Part shown: in pieces, positions 53,440 through 61,418 of the stretch
How positions within the stretch are numbered: position 1 is the first letter of the stretch
How the letters are laid out: each line of letters begins with the position of its first letter
DNA from: an uncultured Pseudoteredinibacter sp.
Lineage (GTDB): Bacteria > Pseudomonadota > Gammaproteobacteria > Pseudomonadales > Cellvibrionaceae
Direction: 5' to 3'
Assembly: GCF_947500695.1 (NCBI RefSeq)
Contig: NZ_CANMSS010000014.1
Coordinates: forward strand, 1 to 64,000
DNA: 64,000 nt
Translations under genes and position numbers: made by a program
Notes under the pieces: generated by a model
Told to the model about the DNA's origin: nothing
The model's database searches: none
The model's input: the letters and a program-made list of their open reading frames with translations, nothing else

Positions 53440-54770
53440 TTGTTAAAAGCTAATCGTTGTGCACATGGATCGCTGATGATTTTATTTCCGTCAAAGACCT
53501 GTTGGCCATTGACCCAGGTAGAGCTGATTTTTGACGAAAATCGATGCCCCTGAAAGGGTGTCCATTGGCAATGGTAATAATTATTGTCATGGCAGGCCAT
53601 TGTGTTGTTCTCGAAATCAACTGCGACTAAATCGGCAAAGTACCCTTCTTTAATAAAGCCTCTTCTATCAATTTGATATCGCCTGGCAGGGTTGTGGGCG
53701 GTTTTCTCTACCACATCAAATAAACTCAAAATTCCATTGTTGACATGATCTAGCAGGCTTAGCAGGGCATGTTGTACTAGGGGTAATCCTGCCGGTGCAG
53801 TAAGGTAAGGCTGTTGCTTCTCTTGCCAGGTATGCGGGGCGTGATCGGTGGCGATGATATCAATAGTGCCATTTCTCACTGCGTTAAGAAGCGCACTTCT
53901 GTCGCTGGCCTTTTTGATAGCAGGGTTACACTTGATTAAGTTGCCGCGCCTAGGGTAATCCTCCTCGGAAAACCAAAGGTGGTGTACACAGGCTTCGGCT
54001 GTTATGTGTTTGTTATCAATAGGCCCTGAATCGAACAGCTCGAGCTCTTTTTCGCTGCTGATATGGAGCACGTGTAATTGGCTTTGGTGCTTTTTGGCCA
54101 GCGCTACAGCTAGAGAAGAAGAGCGATAGCAGGCTTCAGTGTCTCGAATTTTGGGGTGATCCACTATGCTCGGTTTCAAACCAATCTCTTGGTAGGCCTG
54201 TAAGTTATTTGCGATGGTTTTGCCATCTTCGCAATGCGTCACAATAAGGCTTGGACACTCTCTAAATATGGCTTCGAGCTTTTCGCTATCTTCCACAAGA
54301 AGATTTCCTGTAGACGCCCCCATAAACACCTTTAGACCGCAGTGTGATTTTGGATCTAGTGCTTTGATCTCGTCGAGGTTGTCTTCTGTAGCTCCTAGAT
54401 AGAACGAGTAATTGCCAAAGGAGTTGTGTTTAGCTAATTCAAATTTGCTTTCTAAGGCTGCAATACTGGTGGTGCTAGGATCTACATTTGGCATCTCCAT
54501 AAAGCTGCTTATGCCACCTGCGACTGCAGCACGTGATTCGCTGGCGATAGTGCCCTTATGAGTAAGTCCTGGTTCACGAAAATGAACTTGGTCATCGATC
54601 ATCCCAGGTAAAAGAGTTTTTCCCTGTAAATCAATAACACGGTAATTGTTGTTAGCACTTATGCTTCCAGCGATGCTATCGATTTTATCCCCTTTGATTA
54701 GAAGGTCTGCTTCAATGCAGTTACCTTGATTGATCACCAAGGCATTTTTTAACAGTGTTGCTTTTGTCAT
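53436..54770 (-). CDS. Dihydroorotase-like amidohydrolase, zinc-island paralogue
   Basis: A 444-residue class I dihydroorotase family protein. The first metal motif reads IDDQVHFREPG: the first His of the usual HxH is Gln, a variant I recall from a recognised subfamily. The lysine region (GLKVFMGASTG), VTHCEDG, VLHISSEKEL and ATDHAPH keep the remaining ligands. In Pseudomonas an extra pyrC copy lies in the Zur regulon as a backup for the zinc-dependent pyrimidine step. Its place next to folE2 and DUF2796 fits this. Activity is not proven. Confidence 0.87.
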   Translation of the reverse strand: MTKATLLKNALVINQGNCIEADLLIKGDKIDSIAGSISANNNYRVIDLQGKTLLPGMIDDQVHFREPGLTHKGTIASESRAAVAGGISSFMEMPNVDPSTTSIAALESKFELAKHNSFGNYSFYLGATEDNLDEIKALDPKSHCGLKVFMGASTGNLLVEDSEKLEAIFRECPSLIVTHCEDGKTIANNLQAYQEIGLKPSIVDHPKIRDTEACYRSSSLAVALAKKHQSQLHVLHISSEKELELFDSGPIDNKHITAEACVHHLWFSEEDYPRRGNLIKCNPAIKKASDRSALLNAVRNGTIDIIATDHAPHTWQEKQQPYLTAPAGLPLVQHALLSLLDHVNNGILSLFDVVEKTAHNPARRYQIDRRGFIKEGYFADLVAVDFENNTMACHDNNYYHCQWTPFQGHRFSSKISSTWVNGQQVFDGNKIISDPCAQRLAFNK

Positions 54771-54775
54771 TAGGA

Positions 54776-55387
54776 CTACTTAAAGATCACTTTGCTATGG
54801 TTTTTGCTGAGTTCTTCGTGCCCCTGATGCTGATTTTTAATCCAGCTAACATCTAATTTCTCAATGGCAGGAAATATCTCGTTTAGGTTTACGCTCAAGC
54901 TTTTTATGTGATCGATATTTGTGCAGTTGAAATGATAGTGTGCACTAATATCGCTATGCTGCTTGGCTTCGGGAATACTGATGTGGGTAGTATGTATATG
55001 ATCTGCAATATTGCTTCTTTTATCTTCGACTGCAGAAAAGTCGGAGTTATGTTCAAGCAGTTTGCAGTCGCCGCCTTCGAATTGAAAAATCGAGCGAGCG
55101 GCTTGAAGTTTGAGCTTTGCCTGGGCTAGCTTTAGTTTTTCATCTTTCTTATGCGCTTTATGCTCAAAACCTACAATATCGGCAGCAGAGCTTTGTAAAT
55201 CTATTTCAATATCCTCACCTTCCATGGCGATGCTCATCTCAGCTTCGCCATGTTTGTGTGCGCTAATGGTTTTGTGATGGTGCTCGCTATGTCCATAGCA
55301 TAAGCAGGAAAAGCTGAGTATTAAAAAACAGACCTTGGTGAAAAAGATAACAGTGGCAGGCATCTCGAAATCTCTACAATTAATCAT
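54776..55387 (-). CDS. DUF2796 His-rich periplasmic protein (zinc binding)
   Basis: A 203-residue exported protein. After a hydrophobic signal (VIFFTKVCFLILSFSCLCYG), the mature part starts HSEHHHKTISAHKHGEAEM and has further His clusters (DHIHTTHIS, SAHYHFNC). This is typical of DUF2796, thought to bind zinc in the periplasm. The ATG overlaps the upstream DUF1826 stop (TGATG). A Met ten codons in is an alternative start. Homologues sit with the MacB-like ABC pair in Zur regulons. Confidence 0.88.
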   Translation of the reverse strand: MINCRDFEMPATVIFFTKVCFLILSFSCLCYGHSEHHHKTISAHKHGEAEMSIAMEGEDIEIDLQSSAADIVGFEHKAHKKDEKLKLAQAKLKLQAARSIFQFEGGDCKLLEHNSDFSAVEDKRSNIADHIHTTHISIPEAKQHSDISAHYHFNCTNIDHIKSLSVNLNEIFPAIEKLDVSWIKNQHQGHEELSKNHSKVIFK

Positions 55388-56013
55388 CAAGCAAAATCTA
55401 AGGTGAGTAATAAGCGTTTTTCATCGGCTTTAGGCGAACGATGAATTAAAGCAGGGATCATCGAGCCCTCCCAAGAGCCACCTTTAAGCAAGGCGACATC
55501 GCCTGCATTTAACTGGCGTGTTTTATTGTCCTTATGATTACGATCATCGCTGCAATCACTAGTTAGAGCGTTAATAGCCTTTAGATCTTTATGGTCGGCA
55601 ATCCACTCTGTACCTGGGCCGCAGTAACTGTGTACCAAGCGGCAGGGAACTTGGTCGACATGAAAGCGAGGGCACATAGCATGATCGAGCACGCGTAACC
55701 GCATTCCTGCTTGTTGCAGCCCAAACAAACAGCAGAACATATCGATAAGCTGGGCTATATCTTGGCTTAATTTAGCGCCCAATTTTTTTCGCATTAACAT
55801 AGTTTGGGCATTCTCAGGGCTCACTATTTCACGCAGCTCAAGAGCATGCTGGCGTGCCAATAGTGTTTCTAACTCTTCGTTGATAGCCGGGCTGATCTCT
55901 CGTTGCCAAATGGCAATATTGCAATGCTCTTCATAGATCTTTGCGAGAATGTCAGCCTTATCCGATATCTCTGGGCGAGCTAATGGCAGGCTTAGAACTT
56001 GAGCTGATTTCAT
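55387..56013 (-). CDS. DUF1826 protein, first gene of zinc operon
   Basis: A 208-residue cytoplasmic protein of the DUF1826 family. It has conserved CPRFHVDQVPCRLVHSYCGPGTEW, a Cys/His set that could bind a metal, and WIADH, with GDVALLKGGSWEG near the C terminus. The function is unknown, but the gene is regularly Zur-controlled. It heads the leftward operon DUF1826-DUF2796-dihydroorotase-folE2-carbonic anhydrase, which is tightly overlapped. A Zur-like box lies 57 bases before its start. Confidence 0.85.
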   Translation of the reverse strand: MKSAQVLSLPLARPEISDKADILAKIYEEHCNIAIWQREISPAINEELETLLARQHALELREIVSPENAQTMLMRKKLGAKLSQDIAQLIDMFCCLFGLQQAGMRLRVLDHAMCPRFHVDQVPCRLVHSYCGPGTEWIADHKDLKAINALTSDCSDDRNHKDNKTRQLNAGDVALLKGGSWEGSMIPALIHRSPKADEKRLLLTLDFA

Positions 56014-56069
56014 GGTATTCCTAGGTGTTGAATCTTGTTTATCGGTTTGTTTTCACATATGCTCTTCTA

Positions 56070-56088
56070 AATGATATGTTATATCATT
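56070..56088. promoter_or_regulatory. Zur box-like palindrome (DUF1826 operon / zur)
   Basis: AATGATATGTTATATCATT has perfect 8-base arms around GTT. It has the same plan as the box by the ABC pair and lies between the divergent DUF1826 operon and zur, much nearer to DUF1826. Confidence 0.72.
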
Positions 56089-56249
56089 GCACATTTGTGG
56101 TGATAAAAACAAGCTTATTTAGCTCTGTCCATGGTGTGCGCTTGAAATGGTTGCCCTAGGGGCTCTTTGCTAGCGGCTTGTTGATTAATGGGGTACAGTG
56201 CTGGCTTTTATGGTGGGCCTTCAATCGGAGGCAATAAGAGAGGTGGCTC

Positions 56250-56711
56250 GTGGGAGTTCAAGAAGTGCAAGCCTGTTTAGATAGCGCTCATCAGCGCTGT
56301 AGCGAATCGGGTTTGCGTTTAACGCAAAAGCGGGAACAAATTCTTAGGTTGATGCTGGAAGCCGAGGCGCCTTTATCTCCTTATGAGGTGGTAGATCTAT
56401 ACAATGCCCAGGCCGAGCAAAATATGCCGCCGAACTCGGCCTACCGTATTTTGGATTTTTTGGCCGAGGCTAATTTGGTCCACAAGCTGAACTCTGCAAA
56501 TAAATACATTGCTTGTTCTCATATTGCCTGCTCGCATCCACACAGCGCTTCCCAGTTCTTAATCTGTAGCCAATGTAAAACAGTAAAAGAGGTTATGATG
56601 GAGCCGAAGCTGCTCAAGGAAATTCAGAAAAACGTCAGTTCTGCGGGCTTTAAGATGCGGCACCCAAGTGTTGAGCTGGAGTGCTTATGTGGAGAATGTT
56701 CAGAGTCGTAA
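56250..56711 (+). CDS. zur: Zinc uptake regulator Zur (Fur family)
   Basis: A 153-residue Fur-family repressor starting at GTG with an AGAGG ribosome site. The winged helix (LRLTQKREQILRLMLEAEAPLSPYEVVDLY, PNSAYRILDFLAEANLV) is followed by the dimer domain with the structural zinc pairs CSQC and CLCGEC. The usual CSHPH metal loop carries a five-residue duplication (IACSH IACSH), encoded by a 15-base repeat that differs only at third positions. Neighbouring zinc-island genes and Zur-like boxes support Zur rather than Fur. Confidence 0.92.
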   Translation: MGVQEVQACLDSAHQRCSESGLRLTQKREQILRLMLEAEAPLSPYEVVDLYNAQAEQNMPPNSAYRILDFLAEANLVHKLNSANKYIACSHIACSHPHSASQFLICSQCKTVKEVMMEPKLLKEIQKNVSSAGFKMRHPSVELECLCGECSES

Positions 56712-56740
56712 GCTTTGTATCAATAGATCGATTTAATTAA

Positions 56741-56777
56741 AAAACGGCAGCGTGCAAAACACGCTGCCGTTTTTATT
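56741..56777. terminator. Bidirectional terminator between zur and the M49-like gene
   Basis: A 14-bp stem (AAAACGGCAGCGTG and its complement) with a CAAAA loop has T-runs on both strands and serves both convergent genes. Confidence 0.9.
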
Positions 56778-58438
56778 TATAAGCCGAGTACTTGCTTACC
56801 TTGCTTAAAGGTAATGTCCACAGGGATATTGGCTTCTTGCAAACGGGCTAAATCAGCCGCCAGGCCTTTACCAATATTACCTTTTTCGTCAAAAAGCTTA
56901 CCAACACCTTGGTAGTCGCCTTCACCTTGTAAACGTAATATTAGCTCAGATAACGACGCCATGGCTTTGCTCATATTATCCATGTTTACGCCATACTGGC
57001 CTTTGTCGTTACGATAAAAAGCGCCTTTTTCGGCGAAATAATTAAAACGAATCATATTGGCTTTACCATGGGCAGAGCTGGCACCAAAGCGAACCGAGCG
57101 AAAAATACCCGCTAGGAAGGTGGTGTAATAATCTTCCAGCTTGCCTTCGGTGATCATGCCATCTTTTAATAGCTGGCTAACCATGTATAAACCTAGAATG
57201 TCGGCCTTACCTTCTTCCAGTGCAGAAGCATGCTCTTTTAATGCTTGTCGAACAGTACCTTTGCCATTGATGGTATTTTTAATGCCAAGGCCGTGGGCGA
57301 CTTCGTGGAACATGGTGTTGCTAAAGAAGGCATTGAAAGTAATATTTTTGCGTTGCTCGGGAACGATCAATACTTCAGAAATTGGTTTTAGAATATGATC
57401 AAACTTGGCTTGCATAGCATTCTTAAGCTGCAAACGGCGTGTGCCTTTTGATAACTGAACTTCTTCGTCATTGGGTAGGTTAATGGCGATGGTTTTACCA
57501 CCCGCATTAGAATGCCCAGCATAATAAATGACATCGTAGGCGTTTAGATCGGCGTTACTACCCGGCATTTCTTGCTTGTACTTTTCAGGTACAGGTAAGC
57601 CCTTTTGCAACGCAGGCAGTGTGCTTGCAAACTTGGCTAGGCGCTTACTCCAGGACATGTCTTTTACAAGGACATAGGCCTCATAGGCGGCGCGGTATCC
57701 ATAAAGCTGATCTTCATAGGTTTCGATCGCACCAATCACAACATCTATCGGATTATTTTTCATATCCATCCATGCCATATCGGAAGGCTGGTAGTCATCA
57801 CTGGTGATGGCCTTTGCACGCAGGCGCAAATAGTTGGCGAAGTCTTTATCTTCGGCAAGGTTTGCTGCACGCTCTAATAGCTTGGCGGCCTCGCTAAGTT
57901 GCTTGGCATAGGCTTGGCTATACGCTTGGGTTTCCAGCTTACCGTCTTTTTCTTTAACTAATGAGTAGAGGCCTTTTTTATCGGCAAAGTTTTGTTTTTC
58001 GAAGTTTTCTTTGCTCATGCTGTGTGGGTAAAACTCAGCACCTAGAGCCTTCTCTTTGTAAGCACTCAAAAACGGCTGGTCGGCTTGTAGGCGATCCCAG
58101 GGGCCATAGTTGATGTTGGCAAATTCACGAACCTTTGGATCTTTGATGCTGGCAAGGAAGCTCTCTTTGTCTTGATAGAATGCCTGTTGCCAAAATAGAT
58201 CATCCATGATTTTTGAGGCATCAATCAACACGGCCAGCATTTTCTTTTGATTGGCACTTAGGTGGCTAAGATCGCTGTTTAGAGTAACCTCTTGGTAGAT
58301 ATCCAAGCGGTCTTTGAATTCGGGCAATAATTCTGGATTGAGTAGCTGGGGCTCGGCGGCTAGGGCGCTATGGCTTACCGCTAAGCTCAATAAGGCGGCA
58401 CCGGTTAATTTTCGGCCCAGTTTGCTGATTGGGTTCAT
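56777..58438 (-). CDS. Secreted zinc peptidase, dipeptidyl-peptidase III (M49)-like
   Basis: A 553-residue exported protein with a signal peptide ending HSALAAEP. The C-terminal half holds HEVAHGLG followed some 20 residues later by EEGKADILG. The pair gives two His and one Glu zinc ligands in the style of family M49 and its bacterial relatives. The second of two adjacent Met codons fits the AGGAG site better. It neighbours zur but is convergent, so it is not in that operon. The substrate is unknown. Confidence 0.82.
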   Translation of the reverse strand: MNPISKLGRKLTGAALLSLAVSHSALAAEPQLLNPELLPEFKDRLDIYQEVTLNSDLSHLSANQKKMLAVLIDASKIMDDLFWQQAFYQDKESFLASIKDPKVREFANINYGPWDRLQADQPFLSAYKEKALGAEFYPHSMSKENFEKQNFADKKGLYSLVKEKDGKLETQAYSQAYAKQLSEAAKLLERAANLAEDKDFANYLRLRAKAITSDDYQPSDMAWMDMKNNPIDVVIGAIETYEDQLYGYRAAYEAYVLVKDMSWSKRLAKFASTLPALQKGLPVPEKYKQEMPGSNADLNAYDVIYYAGHSNAGGKTIAINLPNDEEVQLSKGTRRLQLKNAMQAKFDHILKPISEVLIVPEQRKNITFNAFFSNTMFHEVAHGLGIKNTINGKGTVRQALKEHASALEEGKADILGLYMVSQLLKDGMITEGKLEDYYTTFLAGIFRSVRFGASSAHGKANMIRFNYFAEKGAFYRNDKGQYGVNMDNMSKAMASLSELILRLQGEGDYQGVGKLFDEKGNIGKGLAADLARLQEANIPVDITFKQGKQVLGL

Positions 58439-58547
58439 CATCCACTCCTGTAGTGTCTTTTGTTTACTTAGTTAAGACGCTTGGTGGGAGTGTTCCCTGA
58501 AGATTTGATGAGAGAAAGGTGTTTGAAGAGTGTGCAGGTCTGACCGC

Positions 58548-58721
58548 ATGTCTTGGGTGGGGGACTCTTTGCCGGGTACGCAAAAAGCGGCGTCCATGCC
58601 AGCTCGGCTCCTCTTGGATTCGCGCTATCCATGCGCTCAGCCTTCGGCCAAGCCCAAAATCCCTCCAGGGGATTTGGTCAAGTCGGAGACGCCCCTGCAA
58701 AGAGTCCCCCACCCAAGACAT
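58548..58721. repeat. MITE-like element, copy B, with 25-bp terminal inverted repeats
   Basis: Perfect terminal inverted repeats (58548-58572 and 58697-58721, core GTGGGGGACTCTTTGC) bracket 124 bases. Inside are the CTTTGCCGGG-ACGCAAAAA motif and an inverted copy of the 22-bp core found before hrpA, with one mismatch. Several overlapping open frames cross it, but none looks like a protein gene. It has no transposase, so it is non-autonomous if mobile. Confidence 0.75.
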
Positions 58722-58792
58722 TCTGCATTCGAGTATATTTTTGAACAGAGGGGTTTATCGCAGTACGTTTCTTTGGGAACTACTCCGATGTA

Positions 58793-58907
58793 GCTTTTAG
58801 GCCCTATGTGAGCTGACTTGGAACCGTAAAGCGACATGGACGTCGCGACCCGAGCGCCCCGGATGGCTTGAGCGCGTTCCTTGGCAGCTTACATAGGGCC
58901 TAAAAGC
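58793..58907. repeat. Second inverted-repeat element
   Basis: Arms of 23 bp with one mismatch (GCTTTTAGGCCCTATGT at 58793-58809 and its complement at 58891-58907, extended by AGCTG / CAGCT) enclose 69 bases with smaller hairpins (GCGAC-ATGGAC-GTCGC). Together with the adjacent copy B element it fills most of the 550-base gap between the peptidase and the aminotransferase. The rest of that gap shows nothing I can name. Confidence 0.7.
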
Positions 58908-58989
58908 GGTTGGTTTTCACTGAATGGAAAGGGGTCTTATAAAGGGTTGGCAAGCACAGCATGTGCTCGCCGGAAACGTGTCAGGAGTG

Positions 58990-60267
58990 TTACGCCTCTA
59001 GTGCCTGCTCAACAGAAGCCAGCTTAACCGCACACACAAACACCTGCATAGCCAAATCAACTTCATCTACCTTAGGCACGCTCGGAGCAATACGGATATT
59101 ACTGTTCTGCGGATCATTGCCATAAGGGTAGGTGGCGCCGGCTGGAGTGAGTTTAACACCGGCCTCAGCGGCCAGTTCAACCACGCGCTTGGCAAGACCA
59201 GGGCGAGTGTCGAAAGAAACAAAATAACCACCAGCGGCCGATTGCCACTGACCTAAATCGTTATCACCAAAGGCTTCCTCTAAACGACTTAATACGACCT
59301 CAAAGCGTGGGCGCAGCAAGTCGGCATGCTTCACCATATGCGCTTTCAGGCTCGCCATATCTGGGAAAAGCTTAGCGTGGCGCAACTGGTTCACCTTATC
59401 AGGCCCAATGCTTGCAACCGAAAGAGTAGCCTTAAATGCAGCTAGGTTAGCAGGGCTTGCTGCCATAAAAGCCACACCGGCACCAGCAAAGCTAACCTTA
59501 GAAGTGGAAGCAAATTGCAGCACAGAATCTTCAGTGCCGTGTTGCTTACAGAAATCAGCGATAGCAGGCAGCGCAGCAGCGTCGGCATTTAGATCATGCA
59601 GGACATAGGCGTTATCCCAGAATACCCGGAAGCCTTCACCAGCAATGTTGCCTAGCTTAGCGATACGTTCAATGGTCTTGCTGCTGTATACCGTGCCTGT
59701 TGGGTTCGAGTACTTTGGTACGCACCACATACCTTTGATGCTCGGATCGGCTGTTACCATGGCTTCTACCTGATCCATATCCGGACCGTTCTCATCCATG
59801 GTTACAGCGAGCATCTCAATGCCGAAATGCTCACAGATGGTGAAATGGCGATCATAGCCAGGAACTGGGCAGATAAACTTAACTTTATCCTGCTTCTGCC
59901 AGGCACTGTCTGGGCCAGCATAACCAAAACTATAGGCTTGCAGCATGGCTTGAAACATCAGGGTTAGGCTGGAGTTGCCACCCACTAAAATCATGTCCTG
60001 GGGTACCGATAGAATCTCAGCACCTAGCGCCTTCATTTCAGCAATGCCATCGAGGCCACCATAGTTGCGCACATCGGTACCATTACTGCTGGTATAATCA
60101 CCTTCTAAAATGCCATCTAAGTGGTTGGATAAGTCTAGCTGTGCACTAGAAGGCTTGCCGCGGGTAATATCCAGCTGTAAGCCCTGGGCTTTAAAGTTCT
60201 CAAAGTCCTGCTGCAGTTGGGCTTGCCACTGTTGCAGTTGTTCTTGGCTGGCTTGATTAAGATCCAC
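58990..60267 (-). CDS. PLP-dependent aminotransferase, aspartate aminotransferase type Ic-like
   Basis: A 425-residue fold-type I enzyme of the Asp_aminotransf (PF12897-like) group. Visible are LDITRGKPSSAQLDLS, RNYGGLDGIAEMKAL, VGGNSSLTLM, CVPKYSNPTGTVYS, the Asp of FWDNAYVLHDL and the Schiff-base Lys in ASTSKVSFAGAGVAF. Members transfer amino groups between aspartate or alanine and keto acids. The GTG start has a strong AAGGAG site. The exact substrate is unresolved. Monocistronic. Confidence 0.88.
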   Translation of the reverse strand: MDLNQASQEQLQQWQAQLQQDFENFKAQGLQLDITRGKPSSAQLDLSNHLDGILEGDYTSSNGTDVRNYGGLDGIAEMKALGAEILSVPQDMILVGGNSSLTLMFQAMLQAYSFGYAGPDSAWQKQDKVKFICPVPGYDRHFTICEHFGIEMLAVTMDENGPDMDQVEAMVTADPSIKGMWCVPKYSNPTGTVYSSKTIERIAKLGNIAGEGFRVFWDNAYVLHDLNADAAALPAIADFCKQHGTEDSVLQFASTSKVSFAGAGVAFMAASPANLAAFKATLSVASIGPDKVNQLRHAKLFPDMASLKAHMVKHADLLRPRFEVVLSRLEEAFGDNDLGQWQSAAGGYFVSFDTRPGLAKRVVELAAEAGVKLTPAGATYPYGNDPQNSNIRIAPSVPKVDEVDLAMQVFVCAVKLASVEQALEA

Positions 60268-60386
60268 GGAAGGCTCCTTAAATTAAATGCTTTGCTATTG
60301 ATTCAGTGCTATGCCTTAAAAAGGCAGGGCATTATAACGCAAAGCCCGAGATTAGACCTTGATAACTATCAGTAAGGTAGACCAAA

Positions 60387-60659
60387 GTGGATATTAAAGT
60401 TCTAGCCACCGTATTTATAACCATCTTCTTAGCTGAGTTTGGAGATAAGTCTCAGATCGCTGCTTTGCTTTATTCGGCGGATAAAGATGTAAGCAAGTGG
60501 ACCGTGTTTTTAGGGGCTTCCTTGGCGCTGGTAACTTGCGCTGGCCTAGGGGTTTTGTTTGGCCAGTATATTTCGCAGTATGTGAATGAACGTTGGTTAA
60601 ATACAGTCGCAGGCGCGGGTTTTGTAATTATTGGTGCTTGGACCTTGTGGCGCGCTTAG
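60387..60659 (+). CDS. Half-size TMEM165/GDT1 family transporter
   Basis: 90 residues from a GTG, with three hydrophobic helices and the family motif EFGDKSQ (residues 17-23) in the first. Full GDT1 proteins have two such halves and export manganese or calcium. A single half must dimerise or pair with a second gene, which is not adjacent here. Confidence 0.88.
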   Translation: MDIKVLATVFITIFLAEFGDKSQIAALLYSADKDVSKWTVFLGASLALVTCAGLGVLFGQYISQYVNERWLNTVAGAGFVIIGAWTLWRA

Positions 60660-60675
60660 CCTGCTTTAGCTTTAT

Positions 60676-61371
60676 CTAAGGTGTGATGTCGCTAAGCTCT
60701 ATCTGAAGCATCTTAGGCTGCTTATCTTTGGGCAGCCGCTTACCTAGTGGCTTTAAGCTTACCTTTCTAACACCTAAAGAACGCAAATCTTCTAGAGAGT
60801 AATACCAGAACTCAAAGTCCTGCTTTTGCTTTTCGAATTGAGCTAAATGCCCCACTGAATTGATTCTTTGCTGTACTCCAATGTCGTCATAGAAGGCCGC
60901 CTCTCTATTGTTGGCCTTTTCCATATACTGCTTAAGTTGTTTTTGGGCTTGCTCACGAAATTCTTGAGGTACTTGGCTGAGATCGGGTTCTGAGCCAGGG
61001 ATGCTTGCTCCGCCGTGAAAGCCTAAGGCTTTTAGATAAGGCAGGCTTTTATTATTACCGGCAGTAAAAACATAATTAGCACATGAGGAGAAACAATAAG
61101 AGTTTACGGCTACATTTAGCTTGTTTTTGAATACATACTCACCTAGATCCATGCCCTGGTGAATATCCCCGCCGCCGCTTTTTATTTCCAGAGTCTTAAG
61201 CTTGTTAGGGTAGGTCTTAGCAAGGTCGAACAGCTGTTTGTTGTTTTCAGCACTTATTTCAGCATGATAAAAAGCTCTATCACCTTCTATCCATACCTTA
61301 GCGGCGTCATTGGCAACAGAATAACTGCAGGCAAGTAAAAGGGCTGTGCTCAGTAGTGTAATCGTTCTCAA
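60676..61371 (-). CDS. ClpP-like exported protein (possible serine protease lipoprotein)
   Basis: 231 residues from a TTG with AAAAGG six bases upstream. Another TTG five codons earlier lacks a ribosome site, and no ATG is available. The N terminus RTITLLSTALLLACS has a lipobox-like LLAC. The body resembles the ClpP/crotonase fold: SGGGDIHQGMDLGEYV, SYCFSSCANYVFTAG with a candidate nucleophile Ser, and ALGFHGG with a candidate His. Such periplasmic ClpP-like proteins are uncharacterised as far as I know. Two Cys flank the putative nucleophile. Confidence 0.7.
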   Translation of the reverse strand: MRTITLLSTALLLACSYSVANDAAKVWIEGDRAFYHAEISAENNKQLFDLAKTYPNKLKTLEIKSGGGDIHQGMDLGEYVFKNKLNVAVNSYCFSSCANYVFTAGNNKSLPYLKALGFHGGASIPGSEPDLSQVPQEFREQAQKQLKQYMEKANNREAAFYDDIGVQQRINSVGHLAQFEKQKQDFEFWYYSLEDLRSLGVRKVSLKPLGKRLPKDKQPKMLQIELSDITP

Positions 61372-61418
61372 ATTTAACCTTTTCAATTTTCGGGCTTAAC
61401 TTAATCGTGTAGGGCTTA

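Noticed and set aside
58464..58837. Several overlapping small open frames
   Set aside because: They lie inside the inverted-repeat elements on both strands and have no family similarity or ribosome sites.
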